From Paracoccaceae bacterium (lineage in GTDB: Bacteria; Pseudomonadota; Alphaproteobacteria; Rhodobacterales; Rhodobacteraceae): DNA of 10,085 nt. The translations under genes and the position numbers were made by a program. Location: contig NVQY01000011.1 in assembly GCA_002400675.1 (NCBI GenBank), positions 1-10,085 on the forward strand, read 5' to 3'. The notes below the pieces were generated by a model, which did no database searches, had not been told where the DNA came from, and saw only the letters and a list, made by a program, of their open reading frames with translations. The first letter of the stretch is position 1, and the number at the start of each line of letters is the position of its first letter. Shown in pieces: positions 1-6,210 of this stretch.

Positions 1-861
1 GGGCGCTTCATCCTGCAGCAGGGCTGGGCGCAGGCCTCGCTTGATCTGTCACCGGCTGTCACCAGCCTGCGTGACAGGGTGCGCCGGGGTGTCACCAAGG
101 CCGTGACGGACGCGGTGAAGGCAGAAACCAAACCTGATGAAGCGCACAACGCCACCATCCGCCAAGATCTGATCGCCCTGTGCGGCCCGCACCCCAAACT
201 GGAAGAGCGTGGGGTTTCGGAAGAGACTTGTGCCGCTTTAGGGATCGGATATCTGGCGCAAGGCCGCTCCCCACTCAAAGGCCGGATTGTGTTTCAGGTG
301 GCTGATGCGCGCGTGACCAAGAAGTCGGATGGCCAGCGGGTGCGGGTGATCTTGTCGCATCTGGGCCGCGCGGTGAGCGAAGATGACGACGCCAAATACC
401 TGTTCTATCCGGGCTTTCATAAATCAGCGGAACTTTATGGTCAGGAAATTCTGTGGCTGCATGAAGAGGCAGCCGCGCAGATGGCGGCCACCGGCTCGAT
501 AGTGCTGACCGAAGGCCCGTTTGATGTGGCCAAGGCTTTTGAGGCGGGGCTGCGCAACGTAGTGGGCAGCTTTGGTGCGTCCTTGTCGACCACGCAGGCC
601 AGCAAGCTGGCCGAGCTGGCCAAAACCTTTGGGGTCACAGAAATCCTGCTGGTTTTTGATCGTGACATGGCCGGGCGCGATGGGGCAGCCAAAGCGGCGG
701 ACAGGCTGGCAGACATGGGGCTGCGGCCCCGCATTTTCGATTGGTCGGCTCCAGTGGCCACCACCACCATCGGGCCGGTCAACATCCCCCTGTCGATCAA
801 TGATCTGGCTGACTTTTCCACCCAGCAAATCGCCTGGCTGCGCCAGCGTCAACTCTTGTGA
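1..861 (+). CDS. Toprim-domain DNA primase (DnaG-like), 5' end outside the window
   Basis: The frame is open from base 1, so the GTG at 79 is probably internal and the gene starts upstream. The visible part matches the DnaG Toprim_N and Toprim arrangement: a region reading PHPKLEERGVS...GIGYL, then RSPLKGRIVF, then KYLFYPGFHKS, as in bacterial, phage and plasmid primases. The Toprim core follows, with the acidic motif EGPFD (Glu codon 511-513) and the DRD motif in LLVFDRDMAGRDG (first Asp codon 658-660), so the metal-binding residues are intact. The protein ends soon after the Toprim fold with a DLADFSTQQIAWLR tail, so there is no helicase-binding C-terminal domain of the chromosomal DnaG type. 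A CHC2 zinc-finger domain is expected upstream but cannot be seen. Likely role: primer synthesis for replication of this element, or priming during transfer. The next gene follows after 15 bp, suggesting one transcript. The family call is sound; the exact replicon role is inferred. Confidence 0.85.
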   Translation, partial: GRFILQQGWAQASLDLSPAVTSLRDRVRRGVTKAVTDAVKAETKPDEAHNATIRQDLIALCGPHPKLEERGVSEETCAALGIGYLAQGRSPLKGRIVFQVADARVTKKSDGQRVRVILSHLGRAVSEDDDAKYLFYPGFHKSAELYGQEILWLHEEAAAQMAATGSIVLTEGPFDVAKAFEAGLRNVVGSFGASLSTTQASKLAELAKTFGVTEILLVFDRDMAGRDGAAKAADRLADMGLRPRIFDWSAPVATTTIGPVNIPLSINDLADFSTQQIAWLRQRQLL

Positions 862-876
862 TGAGGAGAGCGGAAA

Positions 877-1908
877 ATGCCGTCCAATCTGGACACCCAA
901 ATCAAAGGCACTGCCATTGCCGGGCCCCAACTGCTGGACGCCCTCGTAAGGCTGCCCAGTGGCGGTTTTAGCAAGGCCGAGTTTGCCTCGGCGCTGGTCG
1001 CGGTCGGGCTGCCTGAGGCCAATGATGGGGACTTGGTACGGCGCGTGATGCAGTTTCTCAAACGCAAGGGGCTGATTGATTACCATGAAGACGCGGCCAG
1101 TTGGTCTTTGACCCCGCTGGGGCAAATGCGCCTGCCCACACCCACCCTGCCACTCCTGGAAAATCCAGAGCCGGTTATGAGCGAACCAACCACCCCGCCA
1201 CCGTCGGGGTTTTGGGATAGGCTATCAGGCGGGTTTCGGGTCAGTCTCAGCCATCTGGCTTGCTTGGCCATCATCGCGGCCTTAGTGGCCATCAATGCCA
1301 GTTTCGCTTGGGAACTGGGTGAAGATCCGATCCTGCGGTGGGCTTTTGTAGCCGGGTTGATGGCCAGCGACCTGCTGCGCCCTTTGCTGATTGCCCGGGG
1401 GTTGTGGGATTTTGACCAGTGGCGGTTGGGCCGGGGCACTTTGGCTTTTCTGATCACCTTTGCCTTGGCTCCGGTGTCGATTTTGTCCAGCACGACGGTG
1501 ATCTCGGCCAGTCTGTTTCTAGGGGAAGAACAAAATCAGCAGGCTGAGGCTCAAAATGACACCAGGCAGTTGCTCATCACCCGGCAAGTCCGCCTGCAAG
1601 CTGAGGTCGATCAGCTGTGGTTGGACTGGGAAACCGAATGCCAGCGTGGGGGCTGTGGTCATCTGGCGGATAAGATCGAGGCGGAAGCTAAGGTGGCAGA
1701 GCAAGCCGCCAAGGAGCAATTAGCCCAAATCATCAGCTTGACCGAAGCTGGCAACCAGCCATCAGATTTCATCGCCCGCGCGGTCAAAACCTTTGCAAAG
1801 TTGAGGCTGTTTGGAGAGGGTCGCAACTTGCTGATCCCGCTCTTGCTCGCCCTGACGCTAGAAATCGCCGCGCTGTTCGGCCCAGCACTGCTGCTGGGGC
1901 GGCGGTAA
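877..1908 (+). CDS. Winged-helix-like, membrane and coiled-coil protein, function unknown
   Basis: 343 residues, ATG preceded by GAGGAG at 864-869 with a 7-nt spacer, one of the few good ribosome sites here. I do not recognise the family. Residues about 14-90 look like a small helix-turn-helix or winged-helix fold (LLDALVRLPSGGFSKAEF ... LVRRVMQFLKRKGLIDY ... WSLTPLGQ), as in DNA-binding domains. A Pro-rich linker (about 86-112) follows, then a membrane segment (about 122-145), an amphipathic or hydrophobic stretch (152-177), a second membrane segment (about 188-215), a charged, Gln/Glu-rich coiled coil (about 216-300) with a Cys pair near 255-260, and a C-terminal membrane segment (about 318-341). 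It could tether DNA or the primase to the membrane; that is inference from the fold order and from lying 15 bp after the primase gene. No signal peptide is seen. Existence of the gene is near certain; its role is unknown. Confidence 0.85.
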   Translation: MPSNLDTQIKGTAIAGPQLLDALVRLPSGGFSKAEFASALVAVGLPEANDGDLVRRVMQFLKRKGLIDYHEDAASWSLTPLGQMRLPTPTLPLLENPEPVMSEPTTPPPSGFWDRLSGGFRVSLSHLACLAIIAALVAINASFAWELGEDPILRWAFVAGLMASDLLRPLLIARGLWDFDQWRLGRGTLAFLITFALAPVSILSSTTVISASLFLGEEQNQQAEAQNDTRQLLITRQVRLQAEVDQLWLDWETECQRGGCGHLADKIEAEAKVAEQAAKEQLAQIISLTEAGNQPSDFIARAVKTFAKLRLFGEGRNLLIPLLLALTLEIAALFGPALLLGRR

Positions 1909-1924
1909 CATCGGGGTTTGAAGT

Positions 1925-1936
1925 GAATGGCCATTC
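1925..1936. promoter_or_regulatory. Perfect 12-bp palindrome upstream of the toxin-antitoxin promoter
   Basis: GAATGGCCATTC is its own reverse complement and lies just upstream of the -35 candidate of the antitoxin gene. Ribbon-helix-helix antitoxins bind short palindromes around their own promoter, so it may be an operator. A terminator for the preceding gene is less likely because there is no loop and no T run. Confidence 0.35.
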
Positions 1937-1939
1937 TAT

Positions 1940-1968
1940 TTGCCGACTTCTTCCCTTTATGTTATACT
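1940..1968 (+). promoter_or_regulatory. Sigma-70-type promoter of the toxin-antitoxin operon
   Basis: TTGCCG at 1940-1945 and TATACT at 1963-1968 are separated by exactly 17 bp. The -10 box matches the consensus well and the -35 box only in part. The distance to the antitoxin ATG at 2001 leaves a leader of about 25 bases carrying AAGGA. The -10 box lies inside an inverted repeat, which fits autorepression. Confidence 0.6.
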
Positions 1969-1977
1969 TTGTGTAAC
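1961..1977. promoter_or_regulatory. Inverted repeat over the -10 box, antitoxin operator candidate
   Basis: GTTATAC and GTGTAAC flank a TTT centre; the 7-bp arms pair with one mismatch. The left arm overlaps the -10 hexamer, so a bound repressor would block RNA polymerase. The ribbon-helix-helix antitoxin encoded downstream is the natural candidate. Binding is inferred from position only. Confidence 0.45.
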
Positions 1978-2000
1978 AAGTAATTCTAAGGATCCTGCCC

Positions 2001-2264
2001 ATGGCCAATCCCACCGTCGCCCTTCGTCTTGATGAACAAACCCAGGCCCGCCTGAAAGAACTCGGCCAACGCCGAGACCGCTCACCGCATTTCCTGATGA
2101 AAGAAGCGGTCGAAAAATATCTGGCCAGCGAGGAATCCATTGAAGCCGAGCGCGAGCTGACCCAAGCGCGTTGGGAACGCTTTGCTCTGACCGGGGAAGC
2201 CATTGCCCATGAAGAGGTCAAAGCCTGGGCGGATGGTTTGACTTCACCAAATACCCAAGCCTAA
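2001..2264 (+). CDS. Ribbon-helix-helix antitoxin (CopG/ParD/RelB-like)
   Basis: 87 residues, ATG preceded by AAGGA at 1988-1992 with an 8-nt spacer. The N-terminus (PTVALRLDEQTQARLKELGQ, then RDRSPHFLMKEAVEKYL) is the usual strand-helix-helix of ribbon-helix-helix DNA-binding antitoxins: one beta strand that pairs in a dimer, then two helices. The C-terminal part (about 48-80: ESIEAERELTQARWERFALTGEAIAHEEVKAW) is the segment that in such families wraps the toxin. Expected role: neutralise the downstream toxin and repress the shared promoter as a dimer. The stop codon overlaps the toxin start in TAATG, so the two are translated in a coupled way. The division between ParD and RelB/StbD types cannot be made by eye. 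Confidence 0.85.
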   Translation: MANPTVALRLDEQTQARLKELGQRRDRSPHFLMKEAVEKYLASEESIEAERELTQARWERFALTGEAIAHEEVKAWADGLTSPNTQA

Positions 2265-2548
2265 TGGCCAGTCTGATCTGGCTGCCAGAGGCCAAGGCCG
2301 ACCTGCAACGATTGTATGAATTTATCCAACCCCATAGCCCCAAGGCCGCCGCTCGGGCCGTGCAACATTTAGTGACGGCAGCCGCCAGCCTGCAGGCTTT
2401 TCCGCAAAAGGGTCGCCCCTGGCAACCGGATCCCAATTTCCGCGAGTTGCCCGTGGCTTTCGGGGCGCGCGGGTATGTGATCCGTTACCGGGAACATAGC
2501 GACCAAGTGGTGATCGTCCGGGTTTGGCACGCACTGGAAGACCGGTAG
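2264..2548 (+). CDS. RelE/ParE-family toxin
   Basis: 94 residues, normal length for the family. The start ATG shares its A with the antitoxin stop (TAATG) and has no Shine-Dalgarno of its own, consistent with translational coupling. The pattern is typical of the RelE/ParE superfamily: WLPEAKADLQRLYEFI (first helices), then FPQKGRPW, then RELPVAFGARGYVIRYRE (central beta strands), then VVIVRVWHALEDR at the end. ParE members poison DNA gyrase and RelE members cut ribosome-bound mRNA. The sequence looks closer to the ParE side, but which target it has cannot be settled from sequence alone. On a plasmid or ICE such pairs act as addiction modules. The pair is complete and looks functional. Confidence 0.87.
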   Translation: MASLIWLPEAKADLQRLYEFIQPHSPKAAARAVQHLVTAAASLQAFPQKGRPWQPDPNFRELPVAFGARGYVIRYREHSDQVVIVRVWHALEDR

Positions 2549-2588
2549 GGCGCGACGGTCGAAACCGCCGCTTCCGCCAGTCTTCGGC
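2549..2588. other. Short convergent gap, no clear terminator
   Basis: Forty bases separate the toxin stop from the DUF2958 stop on the other strand. The stretch is GC-rich with small imperfect complementarities, but there is no stem followed by a T run on either strand. Confidence 0.5.
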
Positions 2589-2957
2589 TCAGACTTCGAT
2601 CCGGCTGAGGACATCGGCCCGGTCGGCATAGGTTTGCAGTGTATGGTCCAAAGTGCAGAACCGGTCACGCTCTACCGGCAAGCCCAGTTGGCCCCGCAGG
2701 CTGGCCAGTTCCGGCAGCCACACATAGCCCAGTTCAGGAAAACCAGTGCCCAGGTCGCACAGGCCAAAGGCCCGTTCGGGTTCGTCTGGGGAAACTGAAG
2801 CCAACAGCCAGGTGGCGTTGGCATCGGGGGTGAAGAGTTTTACCACCGGGCACATTTGGCTGGCATCAAGCGGGTCGTTTTTGAAGAGCGTCCGCCACTG
2901 CTGATTTGTAAACAGCTTGGGATAAGGGTTTAGGAGCCGGTCGGCAGGTTGGGTCAT
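2589..2957 (-). CDS. DUF2958 domain protein
   Basis: 122 residues from the ATG at 2957. The frame stays open further upstream to 3218, but the extra residues (Cys, Trp and Pro rich, unlike the family) look like non-coding translation, so I take the internal ATG. The signature of the DUF2958 family is present: LLNPYPKLFTNQQWRTLFKN, VVKLFTPDANATWLLASV, then FGLCDLGTGFPELGYVWLPELASLRGQLGLPVERDRFC. The family is common on plasmids and ICEs, often near replication or conjugation genes, and has no proven function. No signal peptide or membrane segment. The leader reads AACCCAAACAGAC before the ATG, with no Shine-Dalgarno. It diverges from the DUF3768 gene across a 240-bp region. Confidence 0.88.
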   Translation of the reverse strand: MTQPADRLLNPYPKLFTNQQWRTLFKNDPLDASQMCPVVKLFTPDANATWLLASVSPDEPERAFGLCDLGTGFPELGYVWLPELASLRGQLGLPVERDRFCTLDHTLQTYADRADVLSRIEV

Positions 2958-2995
2958 GTCTGTTTGGGTTAAGAAATAAGACAACGACCATGCGC

Positions 2996-3013
2996 CCCGT
3001 CCCCAAAGACGGG
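2996..3013. repeat. Inverted repeat, 6-bp arms and 6-bp loop
   Basis: CCCGTC and GACGGG flank CCCAAA. In the transcript of the DUF2958 gene this would be a GC-rich hairpin about 40 bases before the start codon, so it could affect translation or bind a regulator. Confidence 0.4.
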
Positions 3014-3159
3014 CGTCAAGCAGAAATCCCCGCAGGGGTTCAAATGCTTTACGATCCGGCGGGGCGGGGCAGGCTGGGGAGTAACTGGTTTCGGCCAAAC
3101 AGAACCAGACCTTCCTAACCGGTTGCCCATGGGCTTGTGCAAAGATCGACCACCGGGGG

Positions 3160-3181
3160 CATCGGCCATAAACTGCCGATG
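3160..3181. promoter_or_regulatory. Inverted repeat 16 bp before the DUF3768 start
   Basis: CATCGGC (3160-3166) and GCCGATG (3175-3181) are perfect 7-bp arms around an 8-bp AT-richer centre CATAAACT. The position just before the ATG at 3198 fits a repressor operator or an RNA hairpin in the leader. No -35/-10 pair is convincing around it. Confidence 0.4.
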
Positions 3182-3197
3182 TTCCTAAACAAAACCC

Positions 3198-3569
3198 ATG
3201 CCAGAAACTGCTGACCACTACGCGGAAACCACCGAAGAAACCGATAGCCAGACCCTGGCCATCCGCCAGTTGAACGACCAGTTACGCCGCACCTTTGCCG
3301 GCGGACGGGTGGTGATGACATCAGGTTTGTTGGCGCTGGGGGACGAAACTGTTTACCAAGTGCTGCAGGCCGTGCAGGCGTTCGAAGATTTCAATGAGGG
3401 CAACGACCCCTACCGCACGCACGATTTTGGCGCGGTGCAAATTGATGACCACAACCTGATGTGGAAGATCGACGCCTATGACGAAAACTTGGAATACGGC
3501 TCACCCGATCCAGCCGACCCAAGCGTCACCACCCGCGTGCTGACCATCTTTCTGGCCTCCGAATACTAA
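3198..3569 (+). CDS. DUF3768 domain protein
   Basis: 123 residues. An in-frame TAA lies a few codons upstream and ATG is the only start available. The family pattern is clear: IRQLNDQLRRTFAGGRVVMT, then ALGDETVYQVLQAVQAFEDF, then NDPYRTHDFGAVQID, WKIDAYDENLEYGSPDPADP and VTTRVLTIFLASEY at the end. DUF3768 proteins are small cytosolic proteins common on alphaproteobacterial plasmids; no function is established. The first 20 residues are acidic and Thr-rich, outside the conserved part. There is no Shine-Dalgarno; the leader ends AAACAAAACCC before the ATG. The next gene starts 10 bp after the stop, so the two likely share a transcript. Confidence 0.9.
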   Translation: MPETADHYAETTEETDSQTLAIRQLNDQLRRTFAGGRVVMTSGLLALGDETVYQVLQAVQAFEDFNEGNDPYRTHDFGAVQIDDHNLMWKIDAYDENLEYGSPDPADPSVTTRVLTIFLASEY

Positions 3570-3579
3570 CCCAAAACCA

Positions 3580-4299
3580 ATGAGCACTCGCGCCACCATT
3601 ACCGTCGCTGACAAGCACGACAGTTTCGATATTTACCAGCACCACGACGGCTACCCCGACGGGCCACACGGTCTGGTGCGTCATCTGAATTTGGCCCAGC
3701 GTCTGGCTTGGGATTTACCGCGCTTTGAAGCGGCGGATTTCGCCGCTGCCGTGGTGGCGGTGCTGAAGGATCGCGGTGGTTCGACTTACCTGACCGCAGA
3801 CGCAGACGCCCATTCAGATCGCGACTACCACTACCGGATTTCTCCCCTGCGCGACGAGGTGTCCACCCGGGTTCAGCTGGTCGTCAGCCAACGCAGTTGG
3901 CAAGAAGATAAACCCTACGAGGTGCTGTTCAGTGGCGATCTGCCAGCCGCCGTTGGCCAGTTCAACGCCGTGGCCGAGCACAGTGACCAACCGCGTGAGC
4001 GGCAAGTTCTGGAGCCGATTGAAGGCGCGCTCTACCGTGCCGAAGAGGAGATCAGGCAATGGTTCAAGGGCACGCCAGACCCCGACACCCAAGGCGTGCT
4101 GGAAGATCTGGATGACGCCGGTCGCCTGATGTGCAGCCTGCGCCACCATCTGGAAAAATCAGACCCTTGGGCGGCCTTAAAACAAGCCGCCACCATTCTG
4201 GAATCGCTGGATGTAGACCCCGCCAATCGCCACACAGGCATCGCCCGCACAGAGATTCGGATGGCCATGGAAGCGCACCGACGGTGGCAACGGGACTAA
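3580..4299 (+). CDS. Plasmid-type conserved hypothetical protein, two-part
   Basis: 239 residues, 10 bp after the DUF3768 gene and probably co-transcribed. Residues 1 to about 90 (STRATITVAD ... IYQHHDGYPDGPHG ... FAAAVVAVLKDRGGSTYLT ... DYHYRISP) resemble a class of uncharacterised plasmid and phage proteins with an HxDGYP-type motif. I know no function for it. The second half (about 135-239) is a separate, charged, helical stretch (YRAEEEIRQWF ... LEDLDDAGRLMCSLRHHLEK ... TEIRMAMEAHRRWQ) and may be an added domain. No signal peptide or membrane segment. The leader AACCCAAAACCA lacks a Shine-Dalgarno. Its stop overlaps the stop of the opposing SEC-C gene: the four bases CTAA at 4296-4299 serve both. 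Confidence 0.8.
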   Translation: MSTRATITVADKHDSFDIYQHHDGYPDGPHGLVRHLNLAQRLAWDLPRFEAADFAAAVVAVLKDRGGSTYLTADADAHSDRDYHYRISPLRDEVSTRVQLVVSQRSWQEDKPYEVLFSGDLPAAVGQFNAVAEHSDQPRERQVLEPIEGALYRAEEEIRQWFKGTPDPDTQGVLEDLDDAGRLMCSLRHHLEKSDPWAALKQAATILESLDVDPANRHTGIARTEIRMAMEAHRRWQRD

Positions 4300-6155
4300 C
4301 GCCCACAACATTTCTTGTATTTCTTGCCCGACCCACACGGGCAGGGATCGTTGCGGCCAACCTTCTTGACACCCTTGAAGGTTTTGGCCGGACTTTGTTG
4401 GTAGCGGCCCGTGCCTTCAAAGGTTACCACCCCGTCTTGCCAGTCAGAAATCAGTTCTGGCTCGGGAGTTTGATCGAGCTTGTCATACACGAACGAACAG
4501 ACCTGTTCCCAGTTACGCCAATTGATCCCGGTCTGACGGGCCAGGAACCCCAGCCACGCCAAGGCCGGTTGCCGCTCGATGGCCTGCGCACCCAGCAGCC
4601 AAGCCCCCACCCGACGCAAGGTTTGGTATTGATCCGGGCTGAGCGTGTCCCCCACCTCGACCGGTTCCCCCAGCATCCCGCCAGACAAAGCCACACTGGC
4701 TGCCCGGCGCGCTCGGTGGATGGCGGTGGCTGGCTGCTGGTCGTTCATCAGCGTCCAAGCAAATGGTATGGCTTCTTCATCACGGTGGTGTTGATGTAGT
4801 TCCCAACGCAGGCGCTCCAGCGACGGTTCAAGCGTCTCTTTTCTTGCTTCCTTGATATAGGCCTGCATTCGCTGAAAACCGGTTTCCGACCACTGCCAGT
4901 TTTCGTCCAAAATGCCGATATCACGTAGGGTTTGTGCCTTGTTCCTATCGCCAAAGAATCCTTTGATTTGGCGCTTAAAACTCGGACTGCCTTGCGTTTC
5001 TAACCAAGCGTTGGCTTCAACTTCTCCCAAACCGTAATTTTGGTCTTTTAGCATTTGGCGTATAACACTGGCTACGTTATCCGGCGGAAACCAATTGAGC
5101 CCCTTGTCATCCAAGGCCGCCACCATTTCCCGGTGTTTTTTCGCGGACATATCCGCCAAGACCAAGCCTAGGCGGTCGGCTTGCCACAGGGGATGGGTCG
5201 GCACCTCCATGCCGTCGCGATCCGCCTCCAAAATGGCAGCGGCCAGTTCTGCGCCATCGGCACCGTCATCAATCAACTGGGCCAGATGTTCGGAATAGGT
5301 GGTATAGTCGGCCTGCAGATTTTCTGCTGATACCCGCCCGAAGTGTGACTGAATATGCCGCCAGAACTTGGGGTAGTTGGGCTCTTCTTGCCAGTGTTCA
5401 TCCAGAAAGGCCCGACCCACGGCTACGCAGTCATCTTTCAGTTGGCCGTCATCATCAAAAAATCCCAGTTGTCGAAAATCCATCTTGAGAGCGAGTGGCT
5501 CTTTGAAATTCGGATCATCAGGCTGCAAGGACCGTGTCCACAAAAGCACTTTATCCATGCGCGCCGGATCGACCAGCTCCCCTCCTTGGCCTTTGGAAAG
5601 CTCTATTAAGAGCTTTTCGCCCGGATGTTGAGCCGTTTGCCCTCCTTCTGAACCCGGTATTTCCAGCACTGGGTTACTGGTTTTCGGGTCTTTTTTGGTA
5701 TGTTCACGGACAAACTGAAGGATCGCGTCTGGCGTCATGCCCTCATGCCACAGGCGAGCTACCAATCCCGGCTTGAGTCCTAACTCGGCTTTGCTTTCCC
5801 AGTAGGCCGCCACCACCGTAAACAGTTCTGCCGTGCGTGCCGGATCAATCTGCCCATTGGGGAGGCGCAATTTCAGAAAATCAAGGTTTGGAGCTGGCAT
5901 AGAAACGGGAGCTTTTTGCCCCGGCTTAAGCTTGATACTTTTGTGAGCCTGCCCAAACTTTGCCCATTCGGCAGGAGATACCAACACCATCTTGGCCAGA
6001 CTAAAATAGTCCCGCACCTTAAAATCGCCAAAACCCTTCCCCCGGCCCGATTCTGGGAGCAAACTCTCAATGGGAACGCCTTTGTTCTTTTTCTCAAAGC
6101 TGACTCGAATAACCTTTTCTGAGTCTTGGTAAAAAAATATGCCGCGCTGGATCAT
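4296..6155 (-). CDS. Large protein with a C-terminal SEC-C metal-binding motif
   Basis: 619 residues. An in-frame TAA sits just upstream of the ATG at 6155, and no other start lies between. The last 21 residues hold a complete SEC-C motif, RNDPCPCGSGKKYKKCCG (about 601-618), the zinc-binding tail first known from SecA and found at the end of many unrelated proteins. The rest matches nothing I recognise. It is soluble and mostly helical by appearance, rich in Trp and acidic residues, with segments such as WESKAELGLKPGLVARLWHEG (about 119-139), FRQLGFFDDDGQL (about 228-240) and LQHH-like basic/acidic helices near 450-465. No signal peptide or membrane segment. SEC-C tails usually help bind a partner protein or the ribosome, so it may be the core of a larger assembly. 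Promoter candidate at 6181-6209; the start has no Shine-Dalgarno. Confidence 0.8.
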   Translation of the reverse strand: MIQRGIFFYQDSEKVIRVSFEKKNKGVPIESLLPESGRGKGFGDFKVRDYFSLAKMVLVSPAEWAKFGQAHKSIKLKPGQKAPVSMPAPNLDFLKLRLPNGQIDPARTAELFTVVAAYWESKAELGLKPGLVARLWHEGMTPDAILQFVREHTKKDPKTSNPVLEIPGSEGGQTAQHPGEKLLIELSKGQGGELVDPARMDKVLLWTRSLQPDDPNFKEPLALKMDFRQLGFFDDDGQLKDDCVAVGRAFLDEHWQEEPNYPKFWRHIQSHFGRVSAENLQADYTTYSEHLAQLIDDGADGAELAAAILEADRDGMEVPTHPLWQADRLGLVLADMSAKKHREMVAALDDKGLNWFPPDNVASVIRQMLKDQNYGLGEVEANAWLETQGSPSFKRQIKGFFGDRNKAQTLRDIGILDENWQWSETGFQRMQAYIKEARKETLEPSLERLRWELHQHHRDEEAIPFAWTLMNDQQPATAIHRARRAASVALSGGMLGEPVEVGDTLSPDQYQTLRRVGAWLLGAQAIERQPALAWLGFLARQTGINWRNWEQVCSFVYDKLDQTPEPELISDWQDGVVTFEGTGRYQQSPAKTFKGVKKVGRNDPCPCGSGKKYKKCCGR

Positions 6156-6180
6156 CCAAAATGTGCGTTAAGTCTGGTAA

Positions 6181-6209
6181 AGTATGCCATCACGGCTGGG
6201 TTTCACCAA
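6181..6209 (-). promoter_or_regulatory. Promoter candidate for the SEC-C gene
   Basis: On the minus strand TTGGTG (6209-6204) and CATACT (6186-6181) are 17 bp apart, each matching consensus at about four of six bases. It lies in the 55-bp gap after the 513-residue gene. Read-through from that gene is equally possible, since no terminator is visible. Confidence 0.35.
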
Positions 6210-6210
6210 A

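Larger units (their letters stand above)
2958..3197. other. Inverted-repeat-rich region between divergent genes
   Basis: 240 bp without a credible gene. It holds at least four short perfect inverted repeats: CCCGTC/GACGGG (2996-3013), CCCC/GGGG around GCA (about 3028-3038), CTGGTT/AACCAG (3085-3108) and CATCGGC/GCCGATG (3160-3181). I see no convincing promoter for either flanking gene. It must hold both promoters unless each is transcribed from further away, and could hold operators or a structured leader RNA. Confidence 0.5.

Noticed and set aside
424..1125. Long minus-strand frame of 233 codons opposite the primase.
   Set aside because: It runs antisense across the end of one gene and the start of the next, both well supported; its composition is that of a shadow frame.
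3028..3060. A GGGGTTCAAAT stretch that resembles a tRNA T-arm.
   Set aside because: The stem does not close (no CCCC after the loop) and no acceptor, D or anticodon arm can be drawn around it.
2958..3218. Upstream extension of the DUF2958 protein to 3218.
   Set aside because: The added residues are Cys/Trp/Pro-rich and unlike the family, which starts near the ATG at 2957.
4131..4799. Plus-strand frame of 222 codons opposite the SEC-C gene.
   Set aside because: It overlaps the 239-residue gene and the SEC-C coding end, with Pro/Arg/His-rich translation and no recognisable fold.
5590..5620. AAAGCTCT...AGAGCTTT inverted repeat.
   Set aside because: It lies inside the SEC-C coding region with normal codons, so it is likely incidental.
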